From Bradyrhizobium sp. STM 3843 (GTDB lineage: Bacteria; Pseudomonadota; Alphaproteobacteria; Rhizobiales; Xanthobacteraceae): 64,000 nucleotides of DNA. Below the pieces are notes generated by a model, which was not told where the DNA came from, did not search any database, and saw only the letters and a program-made list of their open reading frames with translations. Made by a program: the position numbers and the translations under genes. The stretch covers positions 1-64,000 of the forward strand of contig NZ_CAFK01000310.1 in the NCBI RefSeq assembly GCF_000239815.1. Reading direction: 5' to 3'. Position 1 is the stretch's first letter, and every line of letters starts with the position of its first letter. Below, in pieces: positions 49,671-59,162 of the stretch.

Positions 49671-50120
49671 TCACGCCTTGTTCTGTAAGGAACGAAAGCC
49701 CCGTTGCGCTGCCAGCGCTACCGCCTTTGATTTCACCGTGGCGGCATTGCGATCCGCGGTCGGACCATCGACGAGGTTGTTGAAACCGTAGACGGCGCGC
49801 TTGCCGCCATAGGGCACGAGCTGCACCTCGCGCTCGTCGCCGGGCTCGAACCGCGTTGCCGTCGAGGATGGGATGTTCAGGTGCAGCCCGAAGGCCGCAG
49901 CGCGATCGAACTCGAGTGCAGGATTGACCTCAAAGAAATGGAAGTGCGATCCCACCTGTACCGGCCGGTCACCCGCGTTGCGCACCTTGAGCGTCGTCAC
50001 CGGGCGATCGGCATCGAATGTGATCGCCGCCGGGCTGCACACGTAGCCGCCGAGCGGCACGTGGGATGTCGCCGGATCCACATCGGCGGCGATCTTGGGT
50101 CCCACTTTTGGTCCAGCCAT
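49671..50120 (-). CDS. ureB: Urease beta subunit UreB with N- and C-terminal extensions (operon 1)
   Basis: A 149-residue beta subunit. The core ([10 protein letters not shown] to [10 protein letters not shown]) matches UreB, including [13 protein letters not shown]. About 20 residues precede and 30 residues follow the normal chain, whose usual length is near 100. The tail includes a segment [11 protein letters not shown], similar to the end of fused UreAB proteins. The ATG at 50120 is the first that covers the core; the longer frame overlaps ureA. Confidence 0.93.
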   Translation of the reverse strand: MAGPKVGPKIAADVDPATSHVPLGGYVCSPAAITFDADRPVTTLKVRNAGDRPVQVGSHFHFFEVNPALEFDRAAAFGLHLNIPSSTATRFEPGDEREVQLVPYGGKRAVYGFNNLVDGPTADRNAATVKSKAVALAAQRGFRSLQNKA

Positions 50121-50139
50121 GTTGATCTCCAGAAAACAC

Positions 50140-50442
50140 TTATTGAATCGGCGTGTGCACCGTGACCAGGCGGCTTCCGTCGCTGAACACGGCCTCGATC
50201 TGCACCATGGGAATGAGATCGGCGACGCCATCCATCACGTCGGCCTTGGTCAGAACGGTACGCGCCTCGTTGGTGACGTCTTCGATTGTCTTGCCGGCCC
50301 GCGCGCCATCAAGGGCGGTCGCCGATATGACGGCGACGGCTTCCGGATAGTTGAGCTTGAGGCCCTTGGCTCGTCGTTTCAGTGCAACATCGGCCAACAT
50401 ATGGACGAGCAGCTTGTCGAACTCCCTCGGAGTTAGCTGCAT
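50140..50442 (-). CDS. ureA: Urease gamma subunit UreA (operon 1)
   Basis: A 100-residue gamma subunit, [12 protein letters not shown] at the start and [13 protein letters not shown] in the middle, as usual. GGGAGG lies 5 bases upstream of the ATG at 50442, so the frame extending to 50658 is not used. It is the first gene of ureABCEFGD. Confidence 0.96.
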   Translation of the reverse strand: MQLTPREFDKLLVHMLADVALKRRAKGLKLNYPEAVAVISATALDGARAGKTIEDVTNEARTVLTKADVMDGVADLIPMVQIEAVFSDGSRLVTVHTPIQ

Positions 50443-50853
50443 AAAATCCTCCCGGAGCCAGGCCGCCAAAGAGAGATCGGCATATTGAACCACCTCCCGG
50501 CCCGGATCATCCGGTGTTCTACTTAGTTTAACCCGAGAAAATACCCGATAACCGATGTCGTCCGGTCCGGCTCTTGCGCTCACCATTATGATGGACTTCC
50601 GCGCTGTTCGCCGGCCAAGCCCTCGGCCAGGCGGGGGCGCAGCGAAGCTTGCGGCCAAGGTGGCGACTCCCCAGCAAGGTATCGAAAGCCTTGTCTCGCG
50701 GCCCTTCTTCGGCTCTAATTGGAACCGCGGCCACGCCGCTCCTGGTGCGCTTCGAAGCTGCAGCGTGCCTCCCAGGCAAAGATTGCCACATCCTCATTCG
50801 CGAGGGACGGTGGCGTTTGGCCCGGCCCTTCGCGCAGAACGCGGAGGCCTCGC
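50443..50853. other. Divergent promoter region between ureA and the CbbQ-like gene
   Basis: About 410 bp without a gene. No -24/-12 promoter and no NtrC-like dyad could be identified. An AT-rich patch near 50520-50550 is the best place for the ureA promoter. Confidence 0.45.
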
Positions 50854-51654
50854 ATGATTCTCGATCCCTACCGGATCGGTGCAGAACCCTACTACCAGCC
50901 GCAAGCCGACGAAATCGCAACCTTCACGGCCGCCTATCAGGAACGGTTGCCGGTGATGCTGAAGGGACCGACCGGCTGCGGCAAGACGCGGTTCATCGAG
51001 CACATGGCCTGGCGGCTTGACATGCCGCTGATCACGGTCGCCGCGCACGAGGATATGACGGCGGCCGACCTCGCCGGCCGCTACCTGCTGGAACCGTCCG
51101 GCACCGTATGGCACGACGGGCCGCTGACGCTCGCCGTGCGCCACGGCGCGATCTGCTATCTCGACGAAATCGTCGAGGCGCGGCAGGACACCACGGTCGT
51201 GATCCACCCCCTGACCGATGCGCGCCGCATCCTGCCGCTCGACAAGCACAACGAGATCGTGCCGGCGAATCCGGACTTCCAGCTCACCATTTCCTACAAC
51301 CCCGGCTACCAGAGCGCGGTCAAGGACCTGAAGGAATCGACCAAGCAGCGCTTCATCGCGATCGACTTCGGCTATCCGCCGCCGGCAACGGAGAGCGCCA
51401 TCATTGCACGCGAGAGTGGCGCGGACACGGACCTCGCCCGCCTGCTCGTCGCGATCGCGGAGCGCTCGCGCAATCTGCAGGGCCACGGCCTCGACGAAGG
51501 CGCCTCAACGCGGATGCTGATCCATACCGGCCGCATGGTGCGCGCCGGCCTGCCGCTTGCGACCGCGGTACAGTCCGGCATCGTGCTGCCAATCACGGAT
51601 AATCCGGACATCCGCGCGGCCCTCACCGACGCGATCGAGGCATGCCTGCCGTGA
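50854..51654 (+). CDS. MoxR-type AAA+ ATPase, CbbQ/NorQ family
   Basis: A 266-residue AAA+ protein: Walker A GPTGCGKTR near residue 36, a Walker B ICYLDEIVEA near residue 105, sensor and arginine-finger regions (TISYNPGYQ) and a CbbQ C-terminal domain. CbbQ with CbbO reactivates RuBisCO; NorQ with NorD matures nitric oxide reductase. Neither target is in this window. GCGGAGG lies upstream of the ATG. It overlaps the VWA partner by 4 bp, so the two are coupled. Confidence 0.9.
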   Translation: MILDPYRIGAEPYYQPQADEIATFTAAYQERLPVMLKGPTGCGKTRFIEHMAWRLDMPLITVAAHEDMTAADLAGRYLLEPSGTVWHDGPLTLAVRHGAICYLDEIVEARQDTTVVIHPLTDARRILPLDKHNEIVPANPDFQLTISYNPGYQSAVKDLKESTKQRFIAIDFGYPPPATESAIIARESGADTDLARLLVAIAERSRNLQGHGLDEGASTRMLIHTGRMVRAGLPLATAVQSGIVLPITDNPDIRAALTDAIEACLP

Positions 51655-53972
51655 GCGCAGCCAAGCCGCCGATCGCGTTGAAGCTGGTCGCGGAGCCGGA
51701 GGGCGACACGCGCGCGCTGCATTTGCTAATGCGGCAGCGCGACAGCCTGCGGCCGCTGTTTCTGTCGACCTGGGAGATGCTGTCGCGGCAGTTCCAGCCG
51801 CCCGAACTGGAGGCATGGGCCGGCGCGGTGCTCAAGCTCGCGCATGTCAATGCGGGCCCGTCCTGCCTGCTGGCCTATTGGGAGGCGAGCACGGCAGGCG
51901 CTATGTCCGGCGAAATCGCGCCGCTGCTCGGCGCGGCGCAGGCGAGCGTCGAGATCTGCCGCAATGCCGGTGCGCAGGCCGCAACCGGCGCGCTCAAGGC
52001 TCTGCCTGCCGCGCGCCGCGTCCTCGGCAACGGCGCGCCGTTATCGCGGTGGTGGCGGGCGATGGAGAGGCTTGCACGGCAGGCGCCGGAATCCGTGGTG
52101 CCGGTGGCGAGCCGGATGGGCGAGATCCTGCAGCCGGGCACGATCGAGGCGTTCGAGAATTTCGTCGCCGCAGGATTGCGCGCCGCGGCCGGCGACCGTC
52201 GCAAGCGGATCGCGTTCTTCTCGCTGCAGGACGAGTTGGCGCGGCGGCTGATCACGCGGGATCCCGGTGCGGTGACATTCACCGATATCGAACATGAGCT
52301 GAAAGCGTTCCTCACCGCACTCTGGGGCGACGTGCCGCTGTTGCGAAGCATGGCGCTCGAAGACGGCGGTCAGCAGCCGCAGCGCCGCGCCGCAATCGCG
52401 GAACCGCTGATCCGGCTGCCCGAGATCTATCGCGGCGTGCAGGGCGATGCGGCACGGGCACTGTTTCAGGCTGCGGCCGCCCATGCGCAGGCGCACCTCG
52501 CGCTCGGCCGTGCACGCTTTCCGATCGGCCAGCTCAAGCCGCTGCAGGTGGCGCTGGTCGGTCTGATCGAGGACGCCCGCGCCGAAGCGCTGGCGATGCG
52601 CGCCCTGCCCGGCCTGCGGCGGCTGTGGGCGCCCTATCACGTCGCAGTTCCCACCACCATCGGCACCGCGCCGATGCTGCTCGCACGGCTGGCGCGCGCG
52701 TTGTTCGATCCAGCTTACGTCGACGATGACGGCTTCGTCAGCAAAGGACGCGCGCTGTTTACAGCGGCACTGCCGCGGATCAACGAGTCCGCGATCAGCC
52801 GCGAGATCGGCATGCTGCTCGGCAACGACCTCGGCCAGATGCGGGTGCAGTTCAACGCCAAGACCTATGTGGTCGAGCCGCTCTATCGTGACGATGGTCT
52901 CGGCCTGTGGGATTTTGGTGACGACCCGCAGCCCACCGCCGACGTGTTGGAGCTGTTCATCGACGCCGTCCGGCAGCGGCGGGAGGACAACGAGGGGCCG
53001 CGACAGGAGCATGATCCGGGTGGGACGACACCCGCGCCGGGAAAAGCTCGCTCCGTGGCGCCCAATGAACGCGGCGTGATCATTGCGCGCTATCCCGAAT
53101 GGGACCGCGTCGATGCGATCGAGCGCGCCAACTGGACTACCGTGCGCGAGGTCGCGGCGCATGCGGGCGACGCCAGAAGTATCGAGGATGCGCTCGACCG
53201 CGCGGGCGCATTGCGCAGCCGTGTCGCGCGCCTCGTCCGCGGCGTCCGCATCGGCCGCACGGTGCGGCTGAAGCGGCAACAGGACGGTCATGACCTCGAT
53301 CTCGATGCCGTGCTCGACGCCGCAATCGCGCTGCGCAGCCGCGAGAAGCCGGACCTGCGCGTGTTCCGCGCCACCAAGGCCATGCACCGCGATCTCTCGG
53401 CGCTGCTCCTGATCGATACGTCCGAGTCCACCCACGACCGGCTTGCCTCGGGAGCAACCATTCTCGATGTCGAACGGCTGGCCGTGGCCCTGCTTGCGGA
53501 GGCCATGAACCAGCTCGGCGATACGTTCGGGCTGCTGGCCTTCGCCTCCGACGGACGCGAAGATGTCCGGATGACCAGCATCAAGGGCTTCGACGAGCCT
53601 TATGATACCGACTGCCGCGCGCGGCTCGCGGGCCTGTCCTCCGGATTGTCCACCCGCCTGGGCACGGCCTTGCGTCATGCCGGTGCGGTGGTCGGCCAGA
53701 CGACGACGAGCCGCAAGCTGCTTATCGTGCTGACCGACGGCGAGCCCTCGGACGTCGATGTCTCGGATCCGCTGGATCTGATCGAAGATGCCCGTCGCGC
53801 TGCGGTCGGGCTGCATGCCGCCGGCATTGATGCCTATGGCGTCGTGCTTGGCCGAGCCGGCTCGGAGGCTGCGACACGCATCTTCGGCCGCGGCAACACC
53901 ATGCTGGTCCATCGTGTCGAAGACTTGCCGGCGCGATTGTCCGAGCTCTATTTTCGCTTGGCGCGACGATGA
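51651..53972 (+). CDS. VWA-domain protein, CbbO/NorD family
   Basis: About 773 residues from a GTG at 51651 (GTGA overlap with the AAA+ gene; an ATG at 51642 is possible). The long N-terminal alpha-helical region is CbbO-like and longer than that of NorD, which is usually near 630 residues. A VWA domain fills the last 190 residues with the MIDAS motif DTSES, a downstream Thr, and LTDGEPSD. In this family the VWA protein recognises the substrate and the AAA+ ring remodels it. The gene ends 2 bp before the convergent ureD of operon 2. Confidence 0.9.
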   Translation: MSAAKPPIALKLVAEPEGDTRALHLLMRQRDSLRPLFLSTWEMLSRQFQPPELEAWAGAVLKLAHVNAGPSCLLAYWEASTAGAMSGEIAPLLGAAQASVEICRNAGAQAATGALKALPAARRVLGNGAPLSRWWRAMERLARQAPESVVPVASRMGEILQPGTIEAFENFVAAGLRAAAGDRRKRIAFFSLQDELARRLITRDPGAVTFTDIEHELKAFLTALWGDVPLLRSMALEDGGQQPQRRAAIAEPLIRLPEIYRGVQGDAARALFQAAAAHAQAHLALGRARFPIGQLKPLQVALVGLIEDARAEALAMRALPGLRRLWAPYHVAVPTTIGTAPMLLARLARALFDPAYVDDDGFVSKGRALFTAALPRINESAISREIGMLLGNDLGQMRVQFNAKTYVVEPLYRDDGLGLWDFGDDPQPTADVLELFIDAVRQRREDNEGPRQEHDPGGTTPAPGKARSVAPNERGVIIARYPEWDRVDAIERANWTTVREVAAHAGDARSIEDALDRAGALRSRVARLVRGVRIGRTVRLKRQQDGHDLDLDAVLDAAIALRSREKPDLRVFRATKAMHRDLSALLLIDTSESTHDRLASGATILDVERLAVALLAEAMNQLGDTFGLLAFASDGREDVRMTSIKGFDEPYDTDCRARLAGLSSGLSTRLGTALRHAGAVVGQTTTSRKLLIVLTDGEPSDVDVSDPLDLIEDARRAAVGLHAAGIDAYGVVLGRAGSEAATRIFGRGNTMLVHRVEDLPARLSELYFRLARR

Positions 53973-53974
53973 TC

Positions 53975-54820
53975 CTATTTGCGCCGGCGCGCCAGCTTCA
54001 CCCCGAGTGCGGCCTGCGCGGCGACGTGGAATGCTGCATCCATTGCGCGCGACAGCGCGCCACCATCAGGCGCCAGGATACGAAGAACAAGGCCTGCGGC
54101 GTTCGGGGCGGCCGACGCGCCAGCCAGCGCGCCGCATTCGTCCGCGACCTGATGCAAGGTCTGCGGCGGCGGCAGCCGATCGGTTGGCGCGATCAGGACA
54201 AGACTGGCCGAGGCCGTGCGCGCTCCCAGCGCATCGTGCAGCTGGTCGCCCTTGATCCGGCCGGCGTCCTGCAGCAGCAGGCGGCCATCCGGCCGCACGA
54301 TCCGCAGACGACTGGAGACCTCCGCGAAGGCACGCCCATTCGCACGGGGATCATGCATTGCGAAGCCATCGGCCACACAGAGCACGGCGTCCGCAGCCAC
54401 AACGGCTGTCGTTTCCAGCGCCAGCGACGCGCCGGGAAACAGCACGTAAGGATCGGTCGTGATGGCGCAGAATGCGCCGGTGTCCACGTTCACGGTCTGC
54501 CGCTGCACGGCGCCGATGCCGCGGCCGTCGTGAACCACAGTCGCGGCCTGCGTTGTCAGGTGGAACGCAGCGTCACGCGCAACGACGACGTCGAGCGCGA
54601 TCCGGTCGCCGGCATAGATCCCACCAGAGGCCGATTGCAGATAGAGCGTCAACAGATCGGGCCTGAGGGCGTCGAGATAGAACCCGCGAGTCACATGCAG
54701 GGGATAACCGACATGTTGGCGTCGCAGGACGCTGCGGCCGCCGGCGAGATCGACGGATAGCGCGGCTTCAGCCGCCCGTCCCGTCTCAGATACGGAATAG
54801 GACGGCAGCAGAGATCGCAT
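53975..54820 (-). CDS. ureD: Urease accessory protein UreD (operon 2)
   Basis: A 281-residue UreD. Typical segments are [41 protein letters not shown] and the C-terminal [14 protein letters not shown]. It diverges widely from the operon 1 copy. The start overlaps ureG by 35 bp; a later internal start cannot be excluded. It is the last gene of operon 2 and lies head-on to the CbbO-like gene with a 2-bp gap. Confidence 0.93.
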   Translation of the reverse strand: MRSLLPSYSVSETGRAAEAALSVDLAGGRSVLRRQHVGYPLHVTRGFYLDALRPDLLTLYLQSASGGIYAGDRIALDVVVARDAAFHLTTQAATVVHDGRGIGAVQRQTVNVDTGAFCAITTDPYVLFPGASLALETTAVVAADAVLCVADGFAMHDPRANGRAFAEVSSRLRIVRPDGRLLLQDAGRIKGDQLHDALGARTASASLVLIAPTDRLPPPQTLHQVADECGALAGASAAPNAAGLVLRILAPDGGALSRAMDAAFHVAAQAALGVKLARRRK

Positions 54821-55439
54821 CGGCCACCGCCTCCACGCCAGTGCAGGTCTTGAGATTGGTCGCGATCACAGGCTGTCCATCACGGACCTTGCGCGCCTCC
54901 ACAAGCATGCGATCGAGATCGACACCGACATGCGGAGCGAGGTCGATCTTATTGACGACCAGGAGATCACAGCGCAGCAGGCCAGGCCCTCGCTTGCGCG
55001 GGATATCGTCGCCACCCGCGACGTCGATGACGAAGATCCACCAGTCGACGAGGTCCAGCGAGAAGGTCGAGGCCAGATTGTCGCCGCCCGACTCGAACAG
55101 GATCAGCTCCAGCCTGGGAAAGCGCATTTCGAGCTCATCGCCGGCCGCAATGTTGAGAGTCGGATCCTCGCGGATCACGGTATGCGGACAGGCGCCCGCC
55201 TCCACTGCGGAGACGCGCGCCGGATCGATCAGACCGGAGCGGCGCAGCCGCTCGGCATCCTCCTTGGTGACGAGATCATTGGTGACGACTGCGAAATCGA
55301 TGCCGCGCCGCTGCAGCACCGGGATCAGCGCCTCGATCAGAGCCGTTTTGCCCGAGCCGACTGGGCCGCCAATGCCGACGCGCGCCGCGCCGACTTGGGC
55401 GCCGACGTCATCATCGATCGGTCGCGGGTTGTGCAGCAT
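54786..55439 (-). CDS. ureG: Urease accessory GTPase UreG (operon 2)
   Basis: A 217-residue GTPase with P-loop [19 protein letters not shown] and [10 protein letters not shown]. It shares all UreG signatures with the operon 1 copy but has a distinct switch region and N-terminus. It starts 4 bp after ureC. Confidence 0.96.
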   Translation of the reverse strand: MLHNPRPIDDDVGAQVGAARVGIGGPVGSGKTALIEALIPVLQRRGIDFAVVTNDLVTKEDAERLRRSGLIDPARVSAVEAGACPHTVIREDPTLNIAAGDELEMRFPRLELILFESGGDNLASTFSLDLVDWWIFVIDVAGGDDIPRKRGPGLLRCDLLVVNKIDLAPHVGVDLDRMLVEARKVRDGQPVIATNLKTCTGVEAVADAISAAVLFRI

Positions 55440-55443
55440 CGGC

Positions 55444-57153
55444 TCACCTCAGCATGTAGCGCCGCGCCAGCGGCAGCTCGCGGGCGGGCTCGCAGGTCGC
55501 AAGCTCGCCATCGACGAACACGTCGAACGTCTCCGGGTCGACGGCGATGTTCGGACAAGCGTCGTTCCACAGCATGTCGTGTTTGGAGAGCTTGCGCGTA
55601 CCGCTGACCGGCAGCAGCTGCTTCGAGAGGCCAAGCTCGCGGCCGAGCCCGCGGTCGATCGCGAACGGGTGGACGAAGCAGGCCGACAGCGCCGCGGGCG
55701 CGCGGCCGAATGCGCCCCATTGCGGCCGCATCAGCATCGGCTCGCAGGTCATCAGCGACGCCGCGCTATCCCCCATCGCGCCCCAGGCGATGAAGCCGCT
55801 CTTGATCACAAGCTCCGGTTTGATGCCGAAGAAGGCGGGACGCCACACCACGATGTCGGCGATCTTGCCATCCTCGAGCGAACCGATGTGCTCGGCGATG
55901 CCGAAAGTCCGTGCGGCGTTGATGGTGTATTTGGCGATGTAGCGACGAATGCGCGCATTGTCGCCGAAGCCTGGTTTGTCCTCCGGCAGCGCGCCGCGCT
56001 GATCCTTCATCTTCGACGCCAGCTGCCAGGTCCGGCAGATCACTTCATGGATGCGGCCCATGCCCTGGCTGTCCGAGCCCAGCATCGAAATCGCGCCGAT
56101 GTCGTGCAGCACGTCTTCGGCGGCGATCGTCTGCGCGCGGATGCGACTCTCGGCGAAGGCGACGTCCTCCGGGATGGCCGGATTGAGATGGTGGCACACC
56201 ATCGTCATGTCGAGATGTTCGTCGAAGGTGTTGACCGTGTAGGGATTGGTCGGGTTGGTCGACGACGGCAGGCAGTGCCTCTCGCCGGCGACGCGGATGA
56301 TGTCGGGTGCGTGGCCACCGCCCGCGCCCTCGGTGTGATACATGTGGATGGTGCGCCCGCCGATCGCCTCCAGCGTGTTCTCGACGAAGCCGGATTCGTT
56401 CAGCGTATCGGTATGGATCTGCACCTGGAAATCGTGGGCGTCGGCAATCTTGAGGCAGGTATCGATTGCGGCCGGCATCGATCCCCAGTCCTCGTGCAGC
56501 TTGAGTCCCATCACGCCGGTCTGCAGCTGCTCGATCAGCGGTGCCTCGCGATGGGAATTGCCGCGCCCGAGAAAGCCGAAATTCATCGGCCACGCTTCCG
56601 CGGCCTGCAGCATCTTGCCGGTGTTGAACGGTCCGCCGGAATCGATGCCGACCGTGATCGGCCCTAGCGAACCGCCGATCATGGTGGTGATGCCGCTCGC
56701 CAGCGCATGCTCGACGAGGCCGGCGCTGTCGAAATGCACGTGCACGTCGATCGCGCCTGGGGTTGCGATCAACCCTTCACAGTCGCGCACCGTCGTGCCG
56801 GTCGAAACGATCAGGCGCGGATCGACCCCATCCATGATCGCGGGATTGCCGGCCTTGCCGATGCCGACGATACGACCGTTACGAATGCCAAGGTCGCCCT
56901 TGACGATCCCGATCACGGGATCGATCACGGTGACGTTGCAGAGCAGGAAGTCCAGCGCACCTTCGCGGCTCGTGATCCCGGCCATGCCGATGCCGTCGCG
57001 CAGGGTCTTGCCGCCGCCATGCAGGCACTCGTCGCCATACACGGCATGGTCCTTCTCAACCACGGCGAACAGCGAGGTGTCGCCGAGCCGGACCGCATCG
57101 CCGGTGGTCGGGCCATAGAGTGCGGCATAGTCGCGCCGGTCGATCGTCGTCAC
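55444..57153 (-). CDS. ureC: Urease alpha subunit UreC (operon 2)
   Basis: A 569-residue catalytic subunit starting with GTG at 57153, preceded by AAGGGGG. The nickel site is complete: H138 and H140 (DVHVHFD), carbamylated K218 (GLKLHEDWG), H247 (QIHTDTLNE), H273 (HTEGAGGGH), D361 (GSDSQGMGR), with flap C320 and H321. The sequence differs from operon 1 UreC throughout, and the subunit partner here is a fused gamma-beta chain. Nothing suggests loss of activity. Confidence 0.97.
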   Translation of the reverse strand: MTTIDRRDYAALYGPTTGDAVRLGDTSLFAVVEKDHAVYGDECLHGGGKTLRDGIGMAGITSREGALDFLLCNVTVIDPVIGIVKGDLGIRNGRIVGIGKAGNPAIMDGVDPRLIVSTGTTVRDCEGLIATPGAIDVHVHFDSAGLVEHALASGITTMIGGSLGPITVGIDSGGPFNTGKMLQAAEAWPMNFGFLGRGNSHREAPLIEQLQTGVMGLKLHEDWGSMPAAIDTCLKIADAHDFQVQIHTDTLNESGFVENTLEAIGGRTIHMYHTEGAGGGHAPDIIRVAGERHCLPSSTNPTNPYTVNTFDEHLDMTMVCHHLNPAIPEDVAFAESRIRAQTIAAEDVLHDIGAISMLGSDSQGMGRIHEVICRTWQLASKMKDQRGALPEDKPGFGDNARIRRYIAKYTINAARTFGIAEHIGSLEDGKIADIVVWRPAFFGIKPELVIKSGFIAWGAMGDSAASLMTCEPMLMRPQWGAFGRAPAALSACFVHPFAIDRGLGRELGLSKQLLPVSGTRKLSKHDMLWNDACPNIAVDPETFDVFVDGELATCEPARELPLARRYMLR

Positions 57154-57174
57154 CTCGTTCCCCCTTCAAAAGGC

Positions 57175-57870
57175 TCAGGCGCCGCGGAAGCCACGTGCCT
57201 TGGCGCGCGCCAGCGCCGCAGCACGCACGTCCGGATGCGCGGCCGCGCCATCGGTCAGATTATTGAGCCCGGTAAGCTGCTGGCTGCCACCGAATTCGAC
57301 CAGGGTGACCTCCTTGGATGCCCCTGGCTCGAAGCGCACGGCTGTGCCGGCGGGAATATCAAGCCGCATGTTGAAGGCTGCGGCGCGATCGAATTCGAGC
57401 GCCTTGTTGACCTCGAAGAAGTGGAAGTGCGAGCCGATTTGGATCGGCCGGTCGCCGGTGTTGATCGCCGTGAGCGTTACGCTGCGACGTCCGGCATTGA
57501 GCACGATCTGTCCCGCCTGCGCGTTCACCTCACCGGGGCGCTCGCCATCCGCCGCAGCGCCGGGTGCAGGCCGGATCGGCTCGTGCACGGTCACGAGCTT
57601 GGTGCCGTCGGGAAAGGTGCATTCGACCTGGATGATGTCCATCATCGCGGCAATGCCGGGCAGCACGTCGTCCGTGGTCAAGATGGTCGAGCCGTAGCTG
57701 ATCAGGTCGGCGACCGAGCGGCCGTCGCGCGCACCTTCCAAGATCTCGTCGGCAATGATGGCGACAGCTTCCGGATAATTCAGCTTGAGCCCGCGCCTTC
57801 GGCGGCGACGCGAGAGCTCAGCGGCGTTGAAGATGGTCAGGCGCTCGAGTTCGGTTGGCGTCAGCAGCAT
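57175..57870 (-). CDS. ureAB: Fused urease gamma-beta subunit UreAB (operon 2)
   Basis: A 231-residue chain joining the gamma subunit (about residues 1-100, with [12 protein letters not shown]) to the beta subunit (about residues 115-231, with [13 protein letters not shown]). The linker is Ala-, Gly- and Pro-rich. Such fusions are known from Helicobacter and some other bacteria; operon 1 encodes the two chains separately. An Arg run at residues 21-26 replaces the usual lysines of the gamma chain. Confidence 0.95.
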   Translation of the reverse strand: MLLTPTELERLTIFNAAELSRRRRRRGLKLNYPEAVAIIADEILEGARDGRSVADLISYGSTILTTDDVLPGIAAMMDIIQVECTFPDGTKLVTVHEPIRPAPGAAADGERPGEVNAQAGQIVLNAGRRSVTLTAINTGDRPIQIGSHFHFFEVNKALEFDRAAAFNMRLDIPAGTAVRFEPGASKEVTLVEFGGSQQLTGLNNLTDGAAAHPDVRAAALARAKARGFRGA

Positions 57871-57882
57871 GCGGTTTCACTC

Positions 57883-58566
57883 TCAATTGGCGAACAGCCG
57901 GAGTTCGGCATGAGCATGGCGCGCCGTTGCAACGTCGAGAAAGGGAATGAAGCTCTCCAGTTCGGCATGCTCGGCGACCGGGCGCGCAACCAGTTCGTCG
58001 ATGAGCGGCAGCAATCCCTGCAGCACGGCCTGGCCCTGCAACGCGCCGACACTTCCTAACCGCACCGCAGCCGTGATGAGCCCGGATGCTGCCGTATAGG
58101 CCGAGCACAGCTCGGCGTGGCGCTCATCGAGCTGCAGCGCCGCCCACACGGCCCCCTGCATGACTGCGATGTGCCCCAAGCATGTACTCGACTTCACGGC
58201 ATCGCGTAGCGCAAGAGCGAACGGCTGGCCGAGCCGCGCATGGGCGGCCAAGAAGGATGCGCCGTTGCGCCGCGAGCCGGATCGCAAGGCCTCGATCATG
58301 GTCGATGCCTCGACCTCCTGATCGATCGTCGCAAGTGCCGCGATATCAGCCTTGGCCCGAAAAGCACGCAACAGCGCGATCCGGTCATAGCTTGCCCAGC
58401 GCTGCCGCAAGACGGCGGCACACAGCCGCTCGAACTCGCACAGACTCATGTCACGGCGCAGCGCCATCGCGCCCTCGATACCGTAGGAAAAAGCGAACGC
58501 GCCGCTCGGGAACGCCGCGTCCGCCTGCCATATCGCGCGCAGCAGCGCCAGCATCTCAGTGATCAT
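57883..58566 (-). CDS. ureF: Urease accessory protein UreF (operon 2)
   Basis: A 227-residue all-helical UreF with WQADAAFPSGAFAFSYGIEG near the N-terminus. It overlaps ureE by 11 bp and is followed by ureAB after 12 bp. It acts with UreD and UreG on this urease. Confidence 0.93.
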   Translation of the reverse strand: MITEMLALLRAIWQADAAFPSGAFAFSYGIEGAMALRRDMSLCEFERLCAAVLRQRWASYDRIALLRAFRAKADIAALATIDQEVEASTMIEALRSGSRRNGASFLAAHARLGQPFALALRDAVKSSTCLGHIAVMQGAVWAALQLDERHAELCSAYTAASGLITAAVRLGSVGALQGQAVLQGLLPLIDELVARPVAEHAELESFIPFLDVATARHAHAELRLFAN

Positions 58567-59083
58567 CGTGAGGGTGGTCGTGCGCTATCGCGGTTGAGAC
58601 CGAATCGGCCGGCGCGAGCGCATCGACAGTCTCCTCGTCCAGCACCGTGACGGCAACGCGCCGCGCGGCGATCAGGTTCTCGATCCGCGCGGTGTAGTCT
58701 TCGGGGCGTCCTTCCAACGCCACCAGCAGCACCTCCCCGCCGAAGCGCACCCGCCAATGCAGGTTGCCGACTTGATAGCCGAGTTCGACGGCATCCGAGA
58801 TCGAGCGTGGCTCCAGCCGAAGCCAGCGCTCGGTCGCAGCGCGCACAACGATGGCGCGATCGTCCTCCAGCAGCAGCACCGCGCCATCGAATAGCTTTTC
58901 ATTGCGGGGCAACGCAATCGCCAGCTCTTCGCCATTGCGGGTCGCGATGAGGAGCCGTCGGCGGGCGAGGTCGGCTGCCGGGACAGTGACGACATCGACC
59001 GCGCCCTGATGTTCGAGGCGGTGAAGCTCTTCGGAGAATTCCGGCTCCAGCCTGCTCCCCAGCACGCGGTCGATGCGCAGCAT
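58556..59083 (-). CDS. ureE: UreE-like urease nickel chaperone (operon 2)
   Basis: A 175-residue UreE-family protein beginning MLRIDRVLG. The second domain holds VGNLHWRVRF, matching the GNxHW nickel motif, and the chain ends in a short HDHPHDDH tail. It is more diverged than the operon 1 UreE. The ATG at 59083 is used because the frame beyond it is low complexity. Confidence 0.88.
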   Translation of the reverse strand: MLRIDRVLGSRLEPEFSEELHRLEHQGAVDVVTVPAADLARRRLLIATRNGEELAIALPRNEKLFDGAVLLLEDDRAIVVRAATERWLRLEPRSISDAVELGYQVGNLHWRVRFGGEVLLVALEGRPEDYTARIENLIAARRVAVTVLDEETVDALAPADSVSTAIAHDHPHDDH

Positions 59084-59120
59084 CGCAGATAACTCCAGAG
59101 ATTGCGATTCAGGGGACGCC

Positions 59121-59149
59121 GGGGCGGACGGATGCTGATCCGCCGCCCC
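59121..59149. repeat. GC-rich hairpin between amiE and ureE
   Basis: GGGGCGG at 59121-59127 pairs with CCGCCCC at 59143-59149, with an inner GGAT/ATCC helix. There is no T run after it, so it is not a classical terminator. It may stabilise amiE mRNA or lower downstream expression. Confidence 0.4.
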
Positions 59150-59162
59150 ACACGCCAACCTC

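Noticed and set aside
52041-53912. A 623-codon minus-strand frame opposite the CbbO-like gene
   Set aside because: Shadow frame; the plus strand has the VWA and MIDAS motifs and a coupled start.
50854-53972. Calling the AAA+/VWA pair RuBisCO activase genes cbbQ and cbbO outright
   Set aside because: There is no cbbLS or other Calvin-cycle gene in the window, so only the family, not the function, is claimed.
54841-56667. A 608-codon plus-strand frame opposite ureG and ureC of operon 2
   Set aside because: No ribosome site or family resemblance; the opposite strand encodes complete urease proteins.
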